A stretch of DNA of 64,000 nucleotides from CAVTPU01 sp963736695. Its GTDB lineage: Bacteria; Actinomycetota; Actinomycetes; Mycobacteriales; Micromonosporaceae. The DNA is taken from assembly GCA_963736695.1 (NCBI GenBank), contig CAVTPU010000004.1, positions 806,001-870,000 of the forward strand, read 5' to 3'. The position numbers were made by a program, and so were the translations under genes. The notes under the pieces were generated by a model, which searched no databases, was not told the origin of the DNA, and saw only the letters and a list, made by a program, of their open reading frames with translations. Positions 9,491 to 18,610 of the stretch are shown here, one piece after another; position 1 is the first letter of the stretch, and each line of letters opens with the position of its first letter.

Positions 9491-10012
9491 TCATGGTGAA
9501 CTGCTCGACGCTGGCGCCCCAACCCGCGCCTGGGCGTTGCTCAGCCCAAGCGCCCGGCGCAGCAACTGGCGCAGGGTGCCCCGCTCCTCCTCGGTCAGCC
9601 CGGCGAGCAGGTCGGCCTCGACCTGGTCAGCGATCTGACGGGCGCGGGCGGTGAGGTCGCCACCCGCCGTGGTGAGCGAGATGAGGTTTCGGCGCCGGTC
9701 GGCGGTGTCGACCACTCTGGCCACGACGCCACGCTCCTGCAGCGCGTCGGTCAACGCCACGATCCGGCTGGCGTCGATCCCGAGAATCGCCGCGACGTCC
9801 TTCTGCGACAGCGGGCCGAACTCCGCGACCGCGCTCAGGTAGTCGTAGCCGGCCGGCCGCAGGCGAAGCTCGGCGATCGCCAGCTCAAACCGTTGCTGCG
9901 CCTCCAGACCGAGCCGCACGGCCAGGTAGCCGGCGTGGCCGGCGAGTGCCGCCGGGAGCTGGGCCGGGGCGGTAGGGCTCGATACGCGTTCCATGGCCAC
10001 ATGGTAGCTCAT
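9491..10012 (-). CDS. MarR family transcriptional regulator
   Basis: About 173 residues from the ATG at 10012; an ATG at 9994 is also possible. It has a winged-helix core: LSQKDVAAILGIDASRIVALTDALQERGVVAR is the HTH with recognition helix, and DTADRRRNLISLT is the wing with the family DxR signature. It is divergent from the SnoaL-like gene with only ~55 bp between. That spacer contains several TTGC/GCAA half-sites (10013-10055), including TTGCTTGTTGCAA, so it probably represses itself and the neighbour. Ligand unknown. Confidence 0.9.
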   Translation of the reverse strand: MSYHVAMERVSSPTAPAQLPAALAGHAGYLAVRLGLEAQQRFELAIAELRLRPAGYDYLSAVAEFGPLSQKDVAAILGIDASRIVALTDALQERGVVARVVDTADRRRNLISLTTAGGDLTARARQIADQVEADLLAGLTEEERGTLRQLLRRALGLSNAQARVGAPASSSSP

Positions 10013-10067
10013 CGCAATAGTTCTTTCATAACATCGTTGCTTGTTGCAATCATTGCCGGGTGAAGCT

Positions 10068-10583
10068 ATGTTTGCCACCATGACAACGAACTCGACCGCA
10101 GCGAACGCGACCACCGCCGACACCGATCTTGAGACCGCCCTGAGCGTCTCCACCTCGATCCTTCAGGGCGACTGGAAGCGGCTCGACTCGCTTCTCGCCC
10201 CCGACTTCACCTACCACGGTGACCTCGGCCAGCCGTACAGCCGGGATGAGTACATCGGCTTCATGCAGGCGATGAAGGGCGCCATGGCGGACATGACGAT
10301 GGAGTTCACCCACACGGTGAGCCAGGGCGGCCTGGTGTCGATCCGGTTTGTCACCAAAGCCCGCCAGACCGGCAAGTTCATGGGCGCACCGGCGACCGGC
10401 AAGAAGGTCGAGATCCGCGGCATCTTCATGCGCCGGGTCGCCAACGGCCGGGTGGTGCAGGAGTGGCAGGCGACCGACCTGCTCTGGATGATGACCCAGA
10501 TGGGCTTCGGCACCTTGCTGGGCTACGCCATCGGTGGCGGACTACTGCACCGCAGCGCGCCGATCCCAGCCAGAATCGCCTGA
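10068..10583 (+). CDS. SnoaL-like polyketide cyclase/ester cyclase family protein
   Basis: 171 residues from the ATG at 10068, preceded by GGTGAAG. It has the NTF2-like cone fold: an N-terminal helix, then LAPDFTYHGDLGQPYSRDEYIGFM, KARQTGKFMGAPATGKKVEIRGIFMRRVANGRVVQEWQATD. The segment FMGxPATGKxVEIRGI is the ester cyclase/SnoaL hallmark. The tail (TLLGYAIGGG) is slightly hydrophobic. No antibiotic biosynthesis genes adjoin it, so it is likely a stand-alone enzyme or binding protein controlled by the divergent MarR regulator. Confidence 0.85.
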   Translation: MFATMTTNSTAANATTADTDLETALSVSTSILQGDWKRLDSLLAPDFTYHGDLGQPYSRDEYIGFMQAMKGAMADMTMEFTHTVSQGGLVSIRFVTKARQTGKFMGAPATGKKVEIRGIFMRRVANGRVVQEWQATDLLWMMTQMGFGTLLGYAIGGGLLHRSAPIPARIA

Positions 10584-10869
10584 TCCGCCCAAGACCTACG
10601 GCGCCGTCTCGCGGCTCGTCGTAGCCGGGGCGGATCTCGTAGTTGACGAACGGGCTCGCCCGGCTCACACCCTTCGCTTTGTTGTGCGGCAGCCGAGGCT
10701 TGAAGACTAATACGTCCAGATCGGCCGGAAGCTGGCCCACGGGCCAACCATGGGCCGGCTACCCGACCGATTTCCTTGACAGACCCTCCGACGGGCGACA
10801 GCTTGCCGGTTCGCCAGTCGTCGGGCTATCGTCTAGCAAGACGTACGTACGGTTTGCTGGAGGCCTGTC
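10584..10869. other. intergenic; possible minus-strand gene remnant and a 10-bp palindrome
   Basis: On the minus strand around 10620-10740 a non-random stretch reads VLVFKPRLPHNKAKG and ASPFVNYEIRPGYDEP, but it has no supported start or end. CGTACGTACG at 10842-10851 is a palindrome just upstream of the ribosome binding site of the methyltransferase gene and may be an operator. Confidence 0.35.
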
Positions 10870-11646
10870 GTGTGGGATCCCGGTGTATATATGCGCTTCA
10901 CGCAGGAACGCGGCCGGCCCTTCGCCGACCTGGTAGGGCAGGTTCATGCCCGCAATCCGACCCAGGTCGTTGACCTCGGGTGTGGCCCGGGCGACCTCAC
11001 CGCGACGTTGGCACACCTCTGGCCCGGGGCCAACATTGTCGGAATCGACTCCTCACCTTCGATGATCGACAAGGCGAGGGCGCTCGACAGCGACGTACGG
11101 TTCGAAGTGGGCGACCTACGAGCATGGTCGCCCGGGCCCGACACGTGCGTCGTGATCTGCAACGCCGCCTTGCAGTGGGTGGACGGGCACGCCGATCTGA
11201 TCCAGTCGTGGGCCGGGTCAATGCCGCCCGGCAGCTGGCTCGCATTTCAGGTTCCCGGAAACTTCGACGCAAGCTCGCACCGGGCCTTGCGGGGTCTGGC
11301 GAGATCACCGCGCTGGCACCAGCGTCTGACCGACCTGGTTCGCGGGCCCGACGCGGTGCTCGAACCACACGGGTACGCCGACCTACTCCTCAGGAACGGG
11401 TTGCAGATCAATGCGTGGGAGACGACATATCTGCACCTGCTGGACGCGCCCACCGGCCATCCACATCCGGTACTGCGCTGGATGGAGGGCACCGCGCTAC
11501 GCCCCATCCAGACAACACTGGAACCACGCGAATGGACGGACTTTCGCGCCCAACTCCACGCCGAACTAGCCCAGCAATACCCAACCAACCACGCAAAGGT
11601 GGCCTTCGAGTTCCGGCGCGTCTTCGCAGTCGCCCATGTCCCCTGA
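10870..11646 (+). CDS. tam: trans-aconitate 2-methyltransferase
   Basis: 258 residues, the normal length for Tam, with a GTG start after GGAGG. Class I SAM-methyltransferase fold: motif I VVDLGCGPGDLTATLA, acidic loop VGIDSSPSMI, and CNAALQWVDGHADLI, a Tam family signature (NaALQWvpdH). The N-terminal MWDPGVYMRF also matches the family (WdpxxYlrF). It methylates trans-aconitate formed spontaneously from cis-aconitate, relieving inhibition of aconitase. Cytoplasmic, monocistronic. Confidence 0.92.
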   Translation: MWDPGVYMRFTQERGRPFADLVGQVHARNPTQVVDLGCGPGDLTATLAHLWPGANIVGIDSSPSMIDKARALDSDVRFEVGDLRAWSPGPDTCVVICNAALQWVDGHADLIQSWAGSMPPGSWLAFQVPGNFDASSHRALRGLARSPRWHQRLTDLVRGPDAVLEPHGYADLLLRNGLQINAWETTYLHLLDAPTGHPHPVLRWMEGTALRPIQTTLEPREWTDFRAQLHAELAQQYPTNHAKVAFEFRRVFAVAHVP

Positions 11647-11918
11647 ACAGCGAGCCGCGCGATAGTCAAGCCCGTCCAGGCCCTGCTCGACCATAGCGCC
11701 ATCAGCACTGGATCGCGGACGCCGAATCGCAGCTTCTCCACTTCGGACGCAGTTGAGCCGTGTAGCTCTTGGCCAAAACGATCGGACATCGCGTCGGTAA
11801 CGGTGACGCGGAACAGGTGGTCGCTAGATGAGCACGTGCCGACACCTATCAATGGCGTAGGTATTCGCAACGTTCGGCATCGTTATTCAGACGGCTTTGG
11901 ATATGGCAGGATCGCTGC
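11647..11918. other. intergenic, nothing definite
   Basis: A minus-strand frame here (containing ASEVEKLRFGVRDPVLMALW) has plausible composition and might be a gene remnant, but I recognise no family and it lacks a clear start. Confidence 0.3.
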
Positions 11919-12104
11919 ATGAGTGCGCCGTACCAGCCATACCAGACCACTGCGACTACGAAGGTCCGCAGGAGGACGAGTCACACGTTCCATCTGTTAA
12001 TGACGATTTTTACCTGTGGGCTGTGGGCCATCGTCTGGCTGTCGATCGTGCTGTGGCACAAGCTCGGGCCGCGACAGAAGGTCCGGACGATCACCCGAGG
12101 GTAG
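11919..12104 (+). CDS. small single-pass membrane protein
   Basis: 61 residues: a short polar N-terminus (MSAPYQPYQ), a basic stretch KVRRRTSHTFH, one transmembrane helix (LLMTIFTCGLWAIVWLSIVLW) and a basic tail. This layout, with the HxFHLxMTIFTCGLW signature, is a small family widespread in actinobacteria and their phages. Role unknown. Confidence 0.8.
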   Translation: MSAPYQPYQTTATTKVRRRTSHTFHLLMTIFTCGLWAIVWLSIVLWHKLGPRQKVRTITRG

Positions 12105-12257
12105 CTCAACTTCGATTTGTTGGTGAATCGGTGCGACGTGACCGTGCGTGTGCCCCCACGCACCTCTCGGCCGTAACGGGTTCGCCTATCTCGTCTAGCC
12201 GCGGTCGAGTTGGAGTCGGTGCCAGGAAAGGAGAGCGCAGCCGCCGATCAGGGGCGC

Positions 12258-13124
12258 CTACGGATGGACCGATTGCCGGGATCTGACTTGGCGCTGGCGC
12301 GCGACGAGGTAGCCCCACATCGACGAGGTGCCGATAGAAACGGCAAGCAGCACGATGCTGCCCATGATGTCGAGAACATAGTGGTTTCCCGTGGCGAGCA
12401 CGTCCGCCGCCATGAGCAGCGGGAACAACCACGACAATAGCGCCAGGCGCGGGTGTGCGCCGCGAAGCGCAGACCACACGGCGTACGCGCACCACAGCGA
12501 CCAGCCTACGTGCATGCTGGGCATGGCAGTGTAGTGGCTGGGATTCGTCCAGCTCTGTTGGGAGGCGTGGTCCAGGATGTCGTACCTGGCAACGATGTCG
12601 ACGGTACCCGGCAGAGCAGAACGCGGTGGCGACATCGGCACTGCCCAGTAGACCGGCAGGACGAGGACCATCATCGCGATCATCGCCCGACGGACCTTAC
12701 GGTAGACGTCGGCGTGCCGGATGAATGCCCACAGCAGAGTGCCGGCGATCACCGCGTAGTACAGCCGGTACAGGTACACCGCCAGATGACTAAGGATCAG
12801 ATTCTCAACCATCCAGCCGTTCGCGCTCCGCTCGATGTCGATATGCATCGCGTGTTCCATAGACTGCAGGGCCAGCGCGTGGGCGTTGGCGGCCGCGAGA
12901 TCTTTGCCTACAGCGGCGTCGAGACGCGTGAAGAGCAGAAACCAAAACAGCAGAAGGATCAGCTCGTTGAGAACGCCAGGTCGCCCACCAACACCCCGGA
13001 ACAACGCACCTGCTCTGGCCCGCACGGTCGGGCCCGACCGTCCACGGGCGGCCGCCATGGGCTCCGTGCCGACTTCGGCCGTTGACACAGGACGTCGACG
13101 TTTGATGTCCGGCGGCGGATTCAC
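12258..13124 (-). CDS. PAP2-superfamily membrane phosphatase/phosphotransferase
   Basis: 288 residues from the GTG at 13124. About six transmembrane helices. The PAP2 active site is visible as MPSMHVGWSLW (catalytic His of motif 2) and TGNHYVLDIMGS (motif 3 His with Asp). It resembles the inositol-phosphorylceramide-synthase-like branch (PAP2_3) found in actinobacteria. Substrate unknown; probably a lipid phosphate at the membrane. A TATAGT -10 element (13131-13136) sits about 7 bp before the GTG, so translation is probably leaderless. Confidence 0.87.
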   Translation of the reverse strand: MNPPPDIKRRRPVSTAEVGTEPMAAARGRSGPTVRARAGALFRGVGGRPGVLNELILLLFWFLLFTRLDAAVGKDLAAANAHALALQSMEHAMHIDIERSANGWMVENLILSHLAVYLYRLYYAVIAGTLLWAFIRHADVYRKVRRAMIAMMVLVLPVYWAVPMSPPRSALPGTVDIVARYDILDHASQQSWTNPSHYTAMPSMHVGWSLWCAYAVWSALRGAHPRLALLSWLFPLLMAADVLATGNHYVLDIMGSIVLLAVSIGTSSMWGYLVARQRQVRSRQSVHP

Positions 13125-13130
13125 GCGGTC

Positions 13131-13136
13131 ACTATA
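13131..13136 (-). promoter_or_regulatory. -10 element for leaderless PAP2 gene
   Basis: TATAGT (minus strand) lies one helical step from the GTG at 13124, which would put transcription start on the start codon. Confidence 0.5.
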
Positions 13137-13236
13137 TAGCCGACCATGGCAGGGGGCAGCGCATGTCACACGACATGGCCCCGCGCCTTGTCAATGCCTA
13201 GGGCACCGAGTGCATCGCGCGACGGCGATGGGCGGG

Positions 13237-13794
13237 TCAGCGCTCGCGGCGGTAGTGCATGGCCACCGCGCCGTTGCTCAGCGGTTCGGCCGAGACCAGC
13301 TCGAGCCTGCGAGTGGCGGGCAACCCACCCTGATGCAGCGTCGGGCCGTGGCCGGCGATCCTGGGATGGACAAGCAACTTGTATTCGTCGATCAGGTCCA
13401 GCCGGTCGAGTTCGGTCGCGAGCTTGCCGCTTCCGAGGAGAACCCCGGCCGGGGTCGCGTCCTTGAGCTTCTGCACGCCATCGCGCAGATCGCCAACGAT
13501 GTGGTGGCTGTTGGTCCACGGGAAGTCGGTGCGCGTCGACGACACCACGTACTTGGGTTTGGCGTCGAGCTTGGCCGCCCAGTCACGCATGGCCGGCGGC
13601 GCCTCCACCTCGCCACGGGCGACGGCCGGCCAGTAGCCCTCCATCATCTCGTAGGTGACACGACCCCACAGCATCGCCCCGCCCTCGTCCAAGAGACGGG
13701 TGAAGAAGGCGTGCGTCTCGTCGTCGGCTATCCCCTCCTGGTGGTCGACACAACCATCCAGAGTGAGGTTGAGGCTGAAAGTGAGAAGTCCCAT
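13237..13794 (-). CDS. dihydrofolate reductase family protein (RibD C-terminal type)
   Basis: 185 residues from the ATG at 13794. N-terminus MGLLTFSLNLTLDGCVD has the family pattern (strand, then SLDG), followed by LWGRVTYEMMEGYWP, PKYVVSSTR and LLGSGKLATELDRLDLIDEY, the NADP-binding GSGxLaxxL segment. This is the stand-alone RibD_C/DHFR-like reductase type abundant in actinobacteria, not the essential FolA. Substrate unknown. Confidence 0.9.
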   Translation of the reverse strand: MGLLTFSLNLTLDGCVDHQEGIADDETHAFFTRLLDEGGAMLWGRVTYEMMEGYWPAVARGEVEAPPAMRDWAAKLDAKPKYVVSSTRTDFPWTNSHHIVGDLRDGVQKLKDATPAGVLLGSGKLATELDRLDLIDEYKLLVHPRIAGHGPTLHQGGLPATRRLELVSAEPLSNGAVAMHYRRER

Positions 13795-14191
13795 GGCCTG
13801 CGAGTCTAACGCCACTGCGGCGTCGCCGCCGTAGGTTCACGCGCCCGTCTCGTTGGAGTCGTCGGTCTGGACGAGCCGACGGTCGTCACCAGCGTTGCCG
13901 AGCACCCGACTCGCGGCCACGCCCCCTCCCGCCGAGGATTCGTTCAACGGCCAATACGCGTACGAGTCGATGTTGAGAACTGAATTGACGTATGGCGATG
14001 TGCTGTCCAACTGAACAGGTGGTGCACGCCATCGCACGTCGCGACCGGCGGTCATGGACGGCCCTCTCATGGTCCTACCGTCCGCACGCGATCGTAACCG
14101 CCCCCGATCTGGTGGCCGCTATCACGCAGTGACGTGCGGCCTGCCGGCGGGTCAACACCGGGTCTCTGACACGCTGTGCCAGCATCGCCTC
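13795..14191. other. intergenic; possible LamG-like remnant on the minus strand
   Basis: Minus-strand text near 13850-14000 includes NIDSYAYWPLNESS, recalling the YWxLNE start of LamG/concanavalin domains. It is too short and lacks gene context, so no gene is called. Confidence 0.3.
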
Positions 14192-14755
14192 GTGCGCAAC
14201 GAACAACGCCTACGAACACGAACGAGTGAGTCGCGAGCCTTCGCGGAACGCGTACAACTCGTCATGAGCCTGACCTCGCGCCTCAACATGCTGCCGTTCG
14301 ACGATCTCGACGAGCGCAGGACAATGCTGACCGAGATCTTCGGTAAACCGATCCCTGACTCTCTGTCCATCCTGCCCCCGTTCTATTGCGACTACGGGCT
14401 TGGAGCATCGTTCGGCGAGCGCGTATTCATCAATCAGGGATGCTTCTTCCTCGACTACGGGGGCATCACCATCGGTGACCGCGTCATGATCGGTCCTCGA
14501 GTGACTCTGTGTACGGCCGGGCATCCGGTCGAACTCGACGAACGGTATGACTTCATCACGCACGCACCCATCGTCATCGGGGATGATGTGTGGATCGGCG
14601 CCGGAGCCACGATCACGCCTGGAGTGACGATTGGTCGCGGCTCAGTCGTGGGCGCGGGCGCCGTCGTCGCGAAGGACGTGCCGCCGCTAAGCGTGGTGAC
14701 GGCAACAAGCGTCGTCGAGAGAAAACGTCTGAAGCCGACGACGGACACAGACTAA
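14192..14755 (+). CDS. sugar O-acetyltransferase (maltose/galactoside acetyltransferase family)
   Basis: 187 residues from the GTG at 14192; this start keeps the RxRTxESxAF N-terminal helix of the family. A Mac-like N-terminal domain is followed by a left-handed beta-helix of hexapeptide repeats from about residue 65: FINQGCFFLDYGGITIGD, MIGPRVTLCTAGHPV (catalytic His in TAGHPV), PIVIGDDVWIGAGATITPGVTIGRGSVVGAGAVVAKDVP. The enzyme transfers acetyl from acetyl-CoA to a sugar or sugar-like acceptor as a trimer. Acceptor unknown. Confidence 0.9.
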   Translation: MRNEQRLRTRTSESRAFAERVQLVMSLTSRLNMLPFDDLDERRTMLTEIFGKPIPDSLSILPPFYCDYGLGASFGERVFINQGCFFLDYGGITIGDRVMIGPRVTLCTAGHPVELDERYDFITHAPIVIGDDVWIGAGATITPGVTIGRGSVVGAGAVVAKDVPPLSVVTATSVVERKRLKPTTDTD

Positions 14756-14837
14756 CCGCTCCTCAGCCAAACAGAAGCTCGTCCACATGCGACGGACATC
14801 GGATCGATCGCGCTTGGTTGTCGGCCATGCCGCCGAC

Positions 14838-15761
14838 CTACTCGTGGAATCGGGTCAGACGCTCGCTCAGGACCCGGTCGAGCGCCGCCCGTCCCACCGG
14901 ACCCCACGCCGGCTTACCCCCGGATAGACCGCGGTCCCCATTCTGGCCCATCAGCATCAAGAAGAGGCTCTTCAGCGCGGCCAGCCCGCGGGCGCGCCGG
15001 ACCGTCGCCTCGTCAACTTCCGCGTAGGCGGCGAAGAAGCGTGCAGCCGCGCCCGCCGGCAACAGCACCCAGGCGGCCGCCAGGTCCAACGCCGGGTCGC
15101 CGGCGAACAGGTCGCCGAAGTCGACAACGCCCGCAAGCGTCCCGTCCTCGACGACGACGTTCGCGGGATGCAGGTCGCCGTGCACCCACACCGACGGACC
15201 CTCCCACACCGGGGCCGCGACGGCGTCGTCCCAAACGGCCCGAACGTCGGCGGCATCGGAGCCGATCGCGTCAACGTCGACGGAGTCGAAGAAACGATCG
15301 AAGCCGCCCGTGCAGTCTTTGGGGTGCGCGCCGCGGCCCGTATCAACCGGTGCGCCGTCGGGGGCTGCCACATGCAGCGCACGGAGGAACGCCGCCAGGG
15401 TGTCGGCCGCGTGCCCGCCGCGGGTGATCAACCCGCGGTCCAACGGCGTGCCCGGCACCCATGTCACGATCGTCCACATCTTGGGGAAACGCTTCGAGGG
15501 CGCACCAGACCGCACCGGGACGGGGATTGGCAGCGGCAGGCGGGGGGCGAGCAGCGGCAACCACCGGCGTTCCTTAAGCTGGCTCCCCGGGTTGGTGTCC
15601 ATGCGTTGGATCCGCACAGCCAGCTCGTCCCCGAGCCGCCACATCTGGTTGCCCCAGCCGCCCTCCACCTCACGGACGGGCAGCCCAGCCAGGTCCGGAT
15701 GCTGGTCCCGCAAAAGGTCGCGGATGAGACCCGCGGTGATCTCGGTCTCGATCTCGGTCAT
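14838..15761 (-). CDS. aminoglycoside phosphotransferase (APH) family kinase
   Basis: 307 residues from the ATG at 15761 (MTEIETEIT). Protein-kinase-like fold: VEGGWGNQMWRL nucleotide loop, catalytic loop VHGDLHPANVVV (Brenner motif HGDxxxxN) and VVDFGDLFAGDPALDLA for metal binding. The pattern matches the actinobacterial kinase branch that acts on small hydroxylated molecules; aminoglycoside resistance is not established. Monocistronic. Confidence 0.9.
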   Translation of the reverse strand: MTEIETEITAGLIRDLLRDQHPDLAGLPVREVEGGWGNQMWRLGDELAVRIQRMDTNPGSQLKERRWLPLLAPRLPLPIPVPVRSGAPSKRFPKMWTIVTWVPGTPLDRGLITRGGHAADTLAAFLRALHVAAPDGAPVDTGRGAHPKDCTGGFDRFFDSVDVDAIGSDAADVRAVWDDAVAAPVWEGPSVWVHGDLHPANVVVEDGTLAGVVDFGDLFAGDPALDLAAAWVLLPAGAAARFFAAYAEVDEATVRRARGLAALKSLFLMLMGQNGDRGLSGGKPAWGPVGRAALDRVLSERLTRFHE

Positions 15762-16231
15762 CCGAAGCAACCATACTGGGTTCGACGGCGACAATCCCGT
15801 CCGACCGTTCCGACGTGCGAAGCTGTCCCCGTTTCCGGTCTGGCTGGTTCCGGAGTCGCACAACGTTGAGCCGAGCATCTCGCCCCAGATACGCCAAGTG
15901 TGATCGGCGCCTTCGAATGTGAGGACGACTGTCCAATGCAGACGTTCTGCATGTGTCCATGGTGACTAGTCAACTGGGTCCCGTCTAGCGCTTTTGGATG
16001 CGAGCCATACAGTTCCTTCCGAAGCTCAGCATCGATGTCCTCACTTGCGGCATGTGCAGATTGTGTCTGACTTTGGTGTTCCAGTATCGACCTGCGGTGA
16101 TGTCCCACCTGATCAGGTGCAACGACAAGCTGTCGACTCTGCGGACAGGCTGACCAGAGCCTTGACAGGAAACCAACCCTCACGGGATAGTTCGATCGAC
16201 AATTAACGATATTATGCGGAGGTGTTGACTC
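15762..16231. other. intergenic region with promoter for the secreted-protein gene
   Basis: No gene supported. A sigma70-like promoter is plausible: TTGACA at 16162-16167 and GATAGT at 16186-16191 (18-bp spacer), then GGAGG about 10 bp before the ATG at 16232. A TATTAT at about 16209 is an alternative -10. Confidence 0.45.
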
Positions 16232-16600
16232 ATGGCTCGTGACGCTTCTTCCTGGATGCGCCGGCTCGCGGCAACCGGGGCACTGGCGTTGGCCACCTTC
16301 GGCGGTTTGGCGGGAGTAAGCGCGCCGGCCCAGGCTGTCGCACCGCCGGAGGACGATTGCGTGCTAGATGCATGGACTGAGTTTGATACATCAAAACGGG
16401 CAATCCATGCTATTCGCGGCTACTTCTGTTCGAGTGGCAACTTCTATGGACTTACTCAAGCAATCCAACGCTCCACTCCCACCGGTTGGGTGACCGTCGC
16501 CTACGGTCAGGGTGACGTCGTCTACGCCTGCGATGGCACTGCGGTCAACACGTACGCGGCGTCGATTCCCAATACGCCCTTCACTATCGCCTGCGGCTGA
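16232..16600 (+). CDS. small secreted protein with two likely disulfides
   Basis: 122 residues. A Sec signal peptide with an Arg pair (WMRRLAATGALALATFGGL) ends at a probable AQA/VAP cleavage site near residue 36. The mature ~86 residues contain four Cys (DDCVL, YFCSS, YACDG, IACG) and many Thr/Tyr. GGAGG lies 10 bp before the ATG. Extracellular; family not recognised. Confidence 0.85.
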   Translation: MARDASSWMRRLAATGALALATFGGLAGVSAPAQAVAPPEDDCVLDAWTEFDTSKRAIHAIRGYFCSSGNFYGLTQAIQRSTPTGWVTVAYGQGDVVYACDGTAVNTYAASIPNTPFTIACG

Positions 16601-16959
16601 CCGTCGCTTGTCGGACCACCGATGTCGAACGGTGCTCTTCGAACCGCAGAAACGCCCGACGAGCACGAACCCGCCGAAGTGACGTGAAGCGACAAGAGAT
16701 TGAACCTTCGATGGCCATGACCGTCGACACTGTCGGCACGCGGAGCCGGGTGGTGATCGCACAGGTGGGGCGGATTGCGGCGTAGCGAGCGGCGAGGGAC
16801 GAGCTCGCACCGCCCGCTACGCCCCTGCTGGTGCTGGTTATGAAGAGCACGGTCGGCGGCAGATCCGGTGCATCACTACCGACAGATCAACGCACGATTC
16901 TCACGTTTAGGAGGGATTTCGGCTCGGCAACCATGACCCAAACAGTGACGCGTACTCCT

Positions 16960-17217
16960 TCCTTCGGAGCTGGCATACAAGACCGGACGGATCGGGCGGC
17001 GTTCACCGCAGAGGAAGAACGTGCCGCCAGCGAAGTCACCTGCTATGCCTTCCAGGGCATTCCCCGACGAGAGCCGGACGAGCTTGCCGTGTTCACCGCG
17101 CGAGAGGTCGAACTCGCAGACCTCCCACAGTAGTTCGGCGAGACCCGGGTTTTGGCGAACTACTTTCAGGATCTCCTCATCGCTCTCCACGAGGCGTGAC
17201 GTTAGCAGTGCGACTAG
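16960..17217 (-). pseudogene. truncated conserved actinobacterial protein (SMI1/SUKH-like)
   Basis: The reading frame contains NPGLAELLWEVCEFDLSRG, VRLSSGNALEGIAGDFAGGT and YFLCG-like TFFLCGERRPIRPVLYASSEG. This end matches the pattern (GDgtGGxyFLCG...RPVLYxSSEGxAGLI) of small SUKH/SMI1-like proteins. After SSEG the frame leaves the family sequence, so the C-terminal ~40 residues are missing, and no proper start is seen. Probably a decayed immunity-type or regulatory protein. Confidence 0.55.
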
Positions 17218-17555
17218 TCCGCGCGGAGTGGTTGGTCTGGCGGTGAGTGCGGTGCGTTGACTAAGTACCCTGTGGCTGAACCGAAATGCCGTAAGGCGGC
17301 TTACGTCCTTGGCTGGCGTAAACCGTCGAGTCCCAGCCGATACCACGTGGTGTCGCCGAACAGGTGCAGGTCGACTCCGCGGAACCGACTATGGGGCTGG
17401 TTGCCCGTATTGCGCGGTGCGAACAACTTCGACCTTCGCAGCCGCAAAGAGCCATCGTTAGTGCCTGTGTTGATCGCGGCAGAACCGGCAGGTCGATCAC
17501 GTCGCCCGCCCCAGCCGGATGCTGAGGATTCGGGCGCTGGCCGCGTCGAGGCCTG

Positions 17556-18020
17556 ATGGCTAATGATGGCCAGGTGATACATGAGGTTGACGGCTGGCCG
17601 GTGGGCGACGGCACGGATGATCTGGCGGCGTACGTGATGGCCCAGGGAGCCGAGGGCTACGACATCCATGAGGTACGGCTCTGCATGTGCGCTGGCTGCG
17701 GCGGGCAGGTCTTCGGCGTACACGGCGATCTTGAAGAACGCGCCGTGCAGCGTATCTGCCGCAGCTGCGGTGCTGAGCATTTCATCGCCGATAGTGGCGA
17801 ATACTGGGAGGTCATGAAGCCGGCCATCATGGTTTGCGAGTGCAACGGTGATGGCGATGAGGAGGACTTCAACGTGGCCGTAGGCTACTCACTCTACGCA
17901 GACGGAACCGGGATCCGGGCGATCGCGGTCATGAGCCGCTGCGTCGCGTGCGGACGGCTGGGCTACTGGGTGGACTGGATGGTACGCACGGAGGACATGC
18001 GGCTGCTGAACCTCGCGTGA
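17556..18020 (+). CDS. Cys-rich hypothetical protein, probable zinc ribbon
   Basis: 154 residues from the ATG at 17556. It holds four Cys clusters: CMCAGC, CRSCG, CECNGDGD and CVACG, enough for two zinc sites. The N-terminus MANDGQVIHEVDGWPVGDGTDDLAAYV and the ending YWVDWMVRTEDMRLLNLA are typical of a conserved actinobacterial family without assigned role. No transmembrane segment. Its neighbours give no clue. The ~290 bp before it holds no clear gene. Confidence 0.75.
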   Translation: MANDGQVIHEVDGWPVGDGTDDLAAYVMAQGAEGYDIHEVRLCMCAGCGGQVFGVHGDLEERAVQRICRSCGAEHFIADSGEYWEVMKPAIMVCECNGDGDEEDFNVAVGYSLYADGTGIRAIAVMSRCVACGRLGYWVDWMVRTEDMRLLNLA

Positions 18021-18563
18021 CTTACGGCGCCACAGACCTGGCCACGAGCTACGTCGCTGCGGCAGTTTGTATGCTCCTCGACGATTCGTACTCACGTCGT
18101 CAGCCGCATGTGTATGAATGCACCGCATCACCATGCAGTCACCCACGACGATCTGGAGAGGGTGACGAATGGCCGTTATCCTGCCGGGCAGCCTTACTCG
18201 CAGGGTTCGACCGCTTGCTCGGCATACTCGACGATCATCTACTTGCGGCATACGCCAACGCGGTTCCGCAGCGGTGCTCCGTCAGCCCACCGCTGTTGCA
18301 CAGGGCCTTACGGTGGAATGCATGCCAACTCGACAGCACCGCCAGCGGCCAATGAGGGGCATGACCAGGGAGAGGTACGAGCGGCCCGGGGCGTATCGCC
18401 AGCTGATCCGGCGACATCACGGCCAACGCCCCGCCCGATGATCGGTTCGTGCGAACTGTGGCCGAATTCGACGCCGATGGCATGGGTGTCGTGCATGCCG
18501 AGTCTGGAGTGGGTCAGCCGCCGAGTCGTCTACCGCCTTCGCGGTAGGGTCTTGACGGCCAAC
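18021..18563. other. intergenic, no supported gene
   Basis: Open frames here are Arg/Pro/Ser-rich on both strands and unrecognisable. The region ends in the PadR promoter/operator. Confidence 0.5.
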
Positions 18564-18597
18564 TACTACGTTCTGCGATACTATGCAGAACGTAGTA
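18552..18597 (+). promoter_or_regulatory. PadR operator overlapping the promoter
   Basis: A perfect inverted repeat with 13-bp arms (TACTACGTTCTGC at 18564-18576 and its complement at 18585-18597) around an 8-bp spacer. It overlaps a likely promoter: TTGACG at 18552-18557 and GATACT at 18577-18582 lies inside the spacer. The PadR start codon follows 14 bp later. This is the geometry of an autorepression site. Confidence 0.85.
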
Positions 18598-18610
18598 AGG
18601 GAGGTGCTGC

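Noticed and set aside
13837..14070. LamG domain protein fragment
   Set aside because: Only about 14 residues look LamG-like; not enough for a call.
15168..15869. Plus-strand open frame over the phosphotransferase gene
   Set aside because: Antisense shadow; kinase motifs lie on the minus strand.
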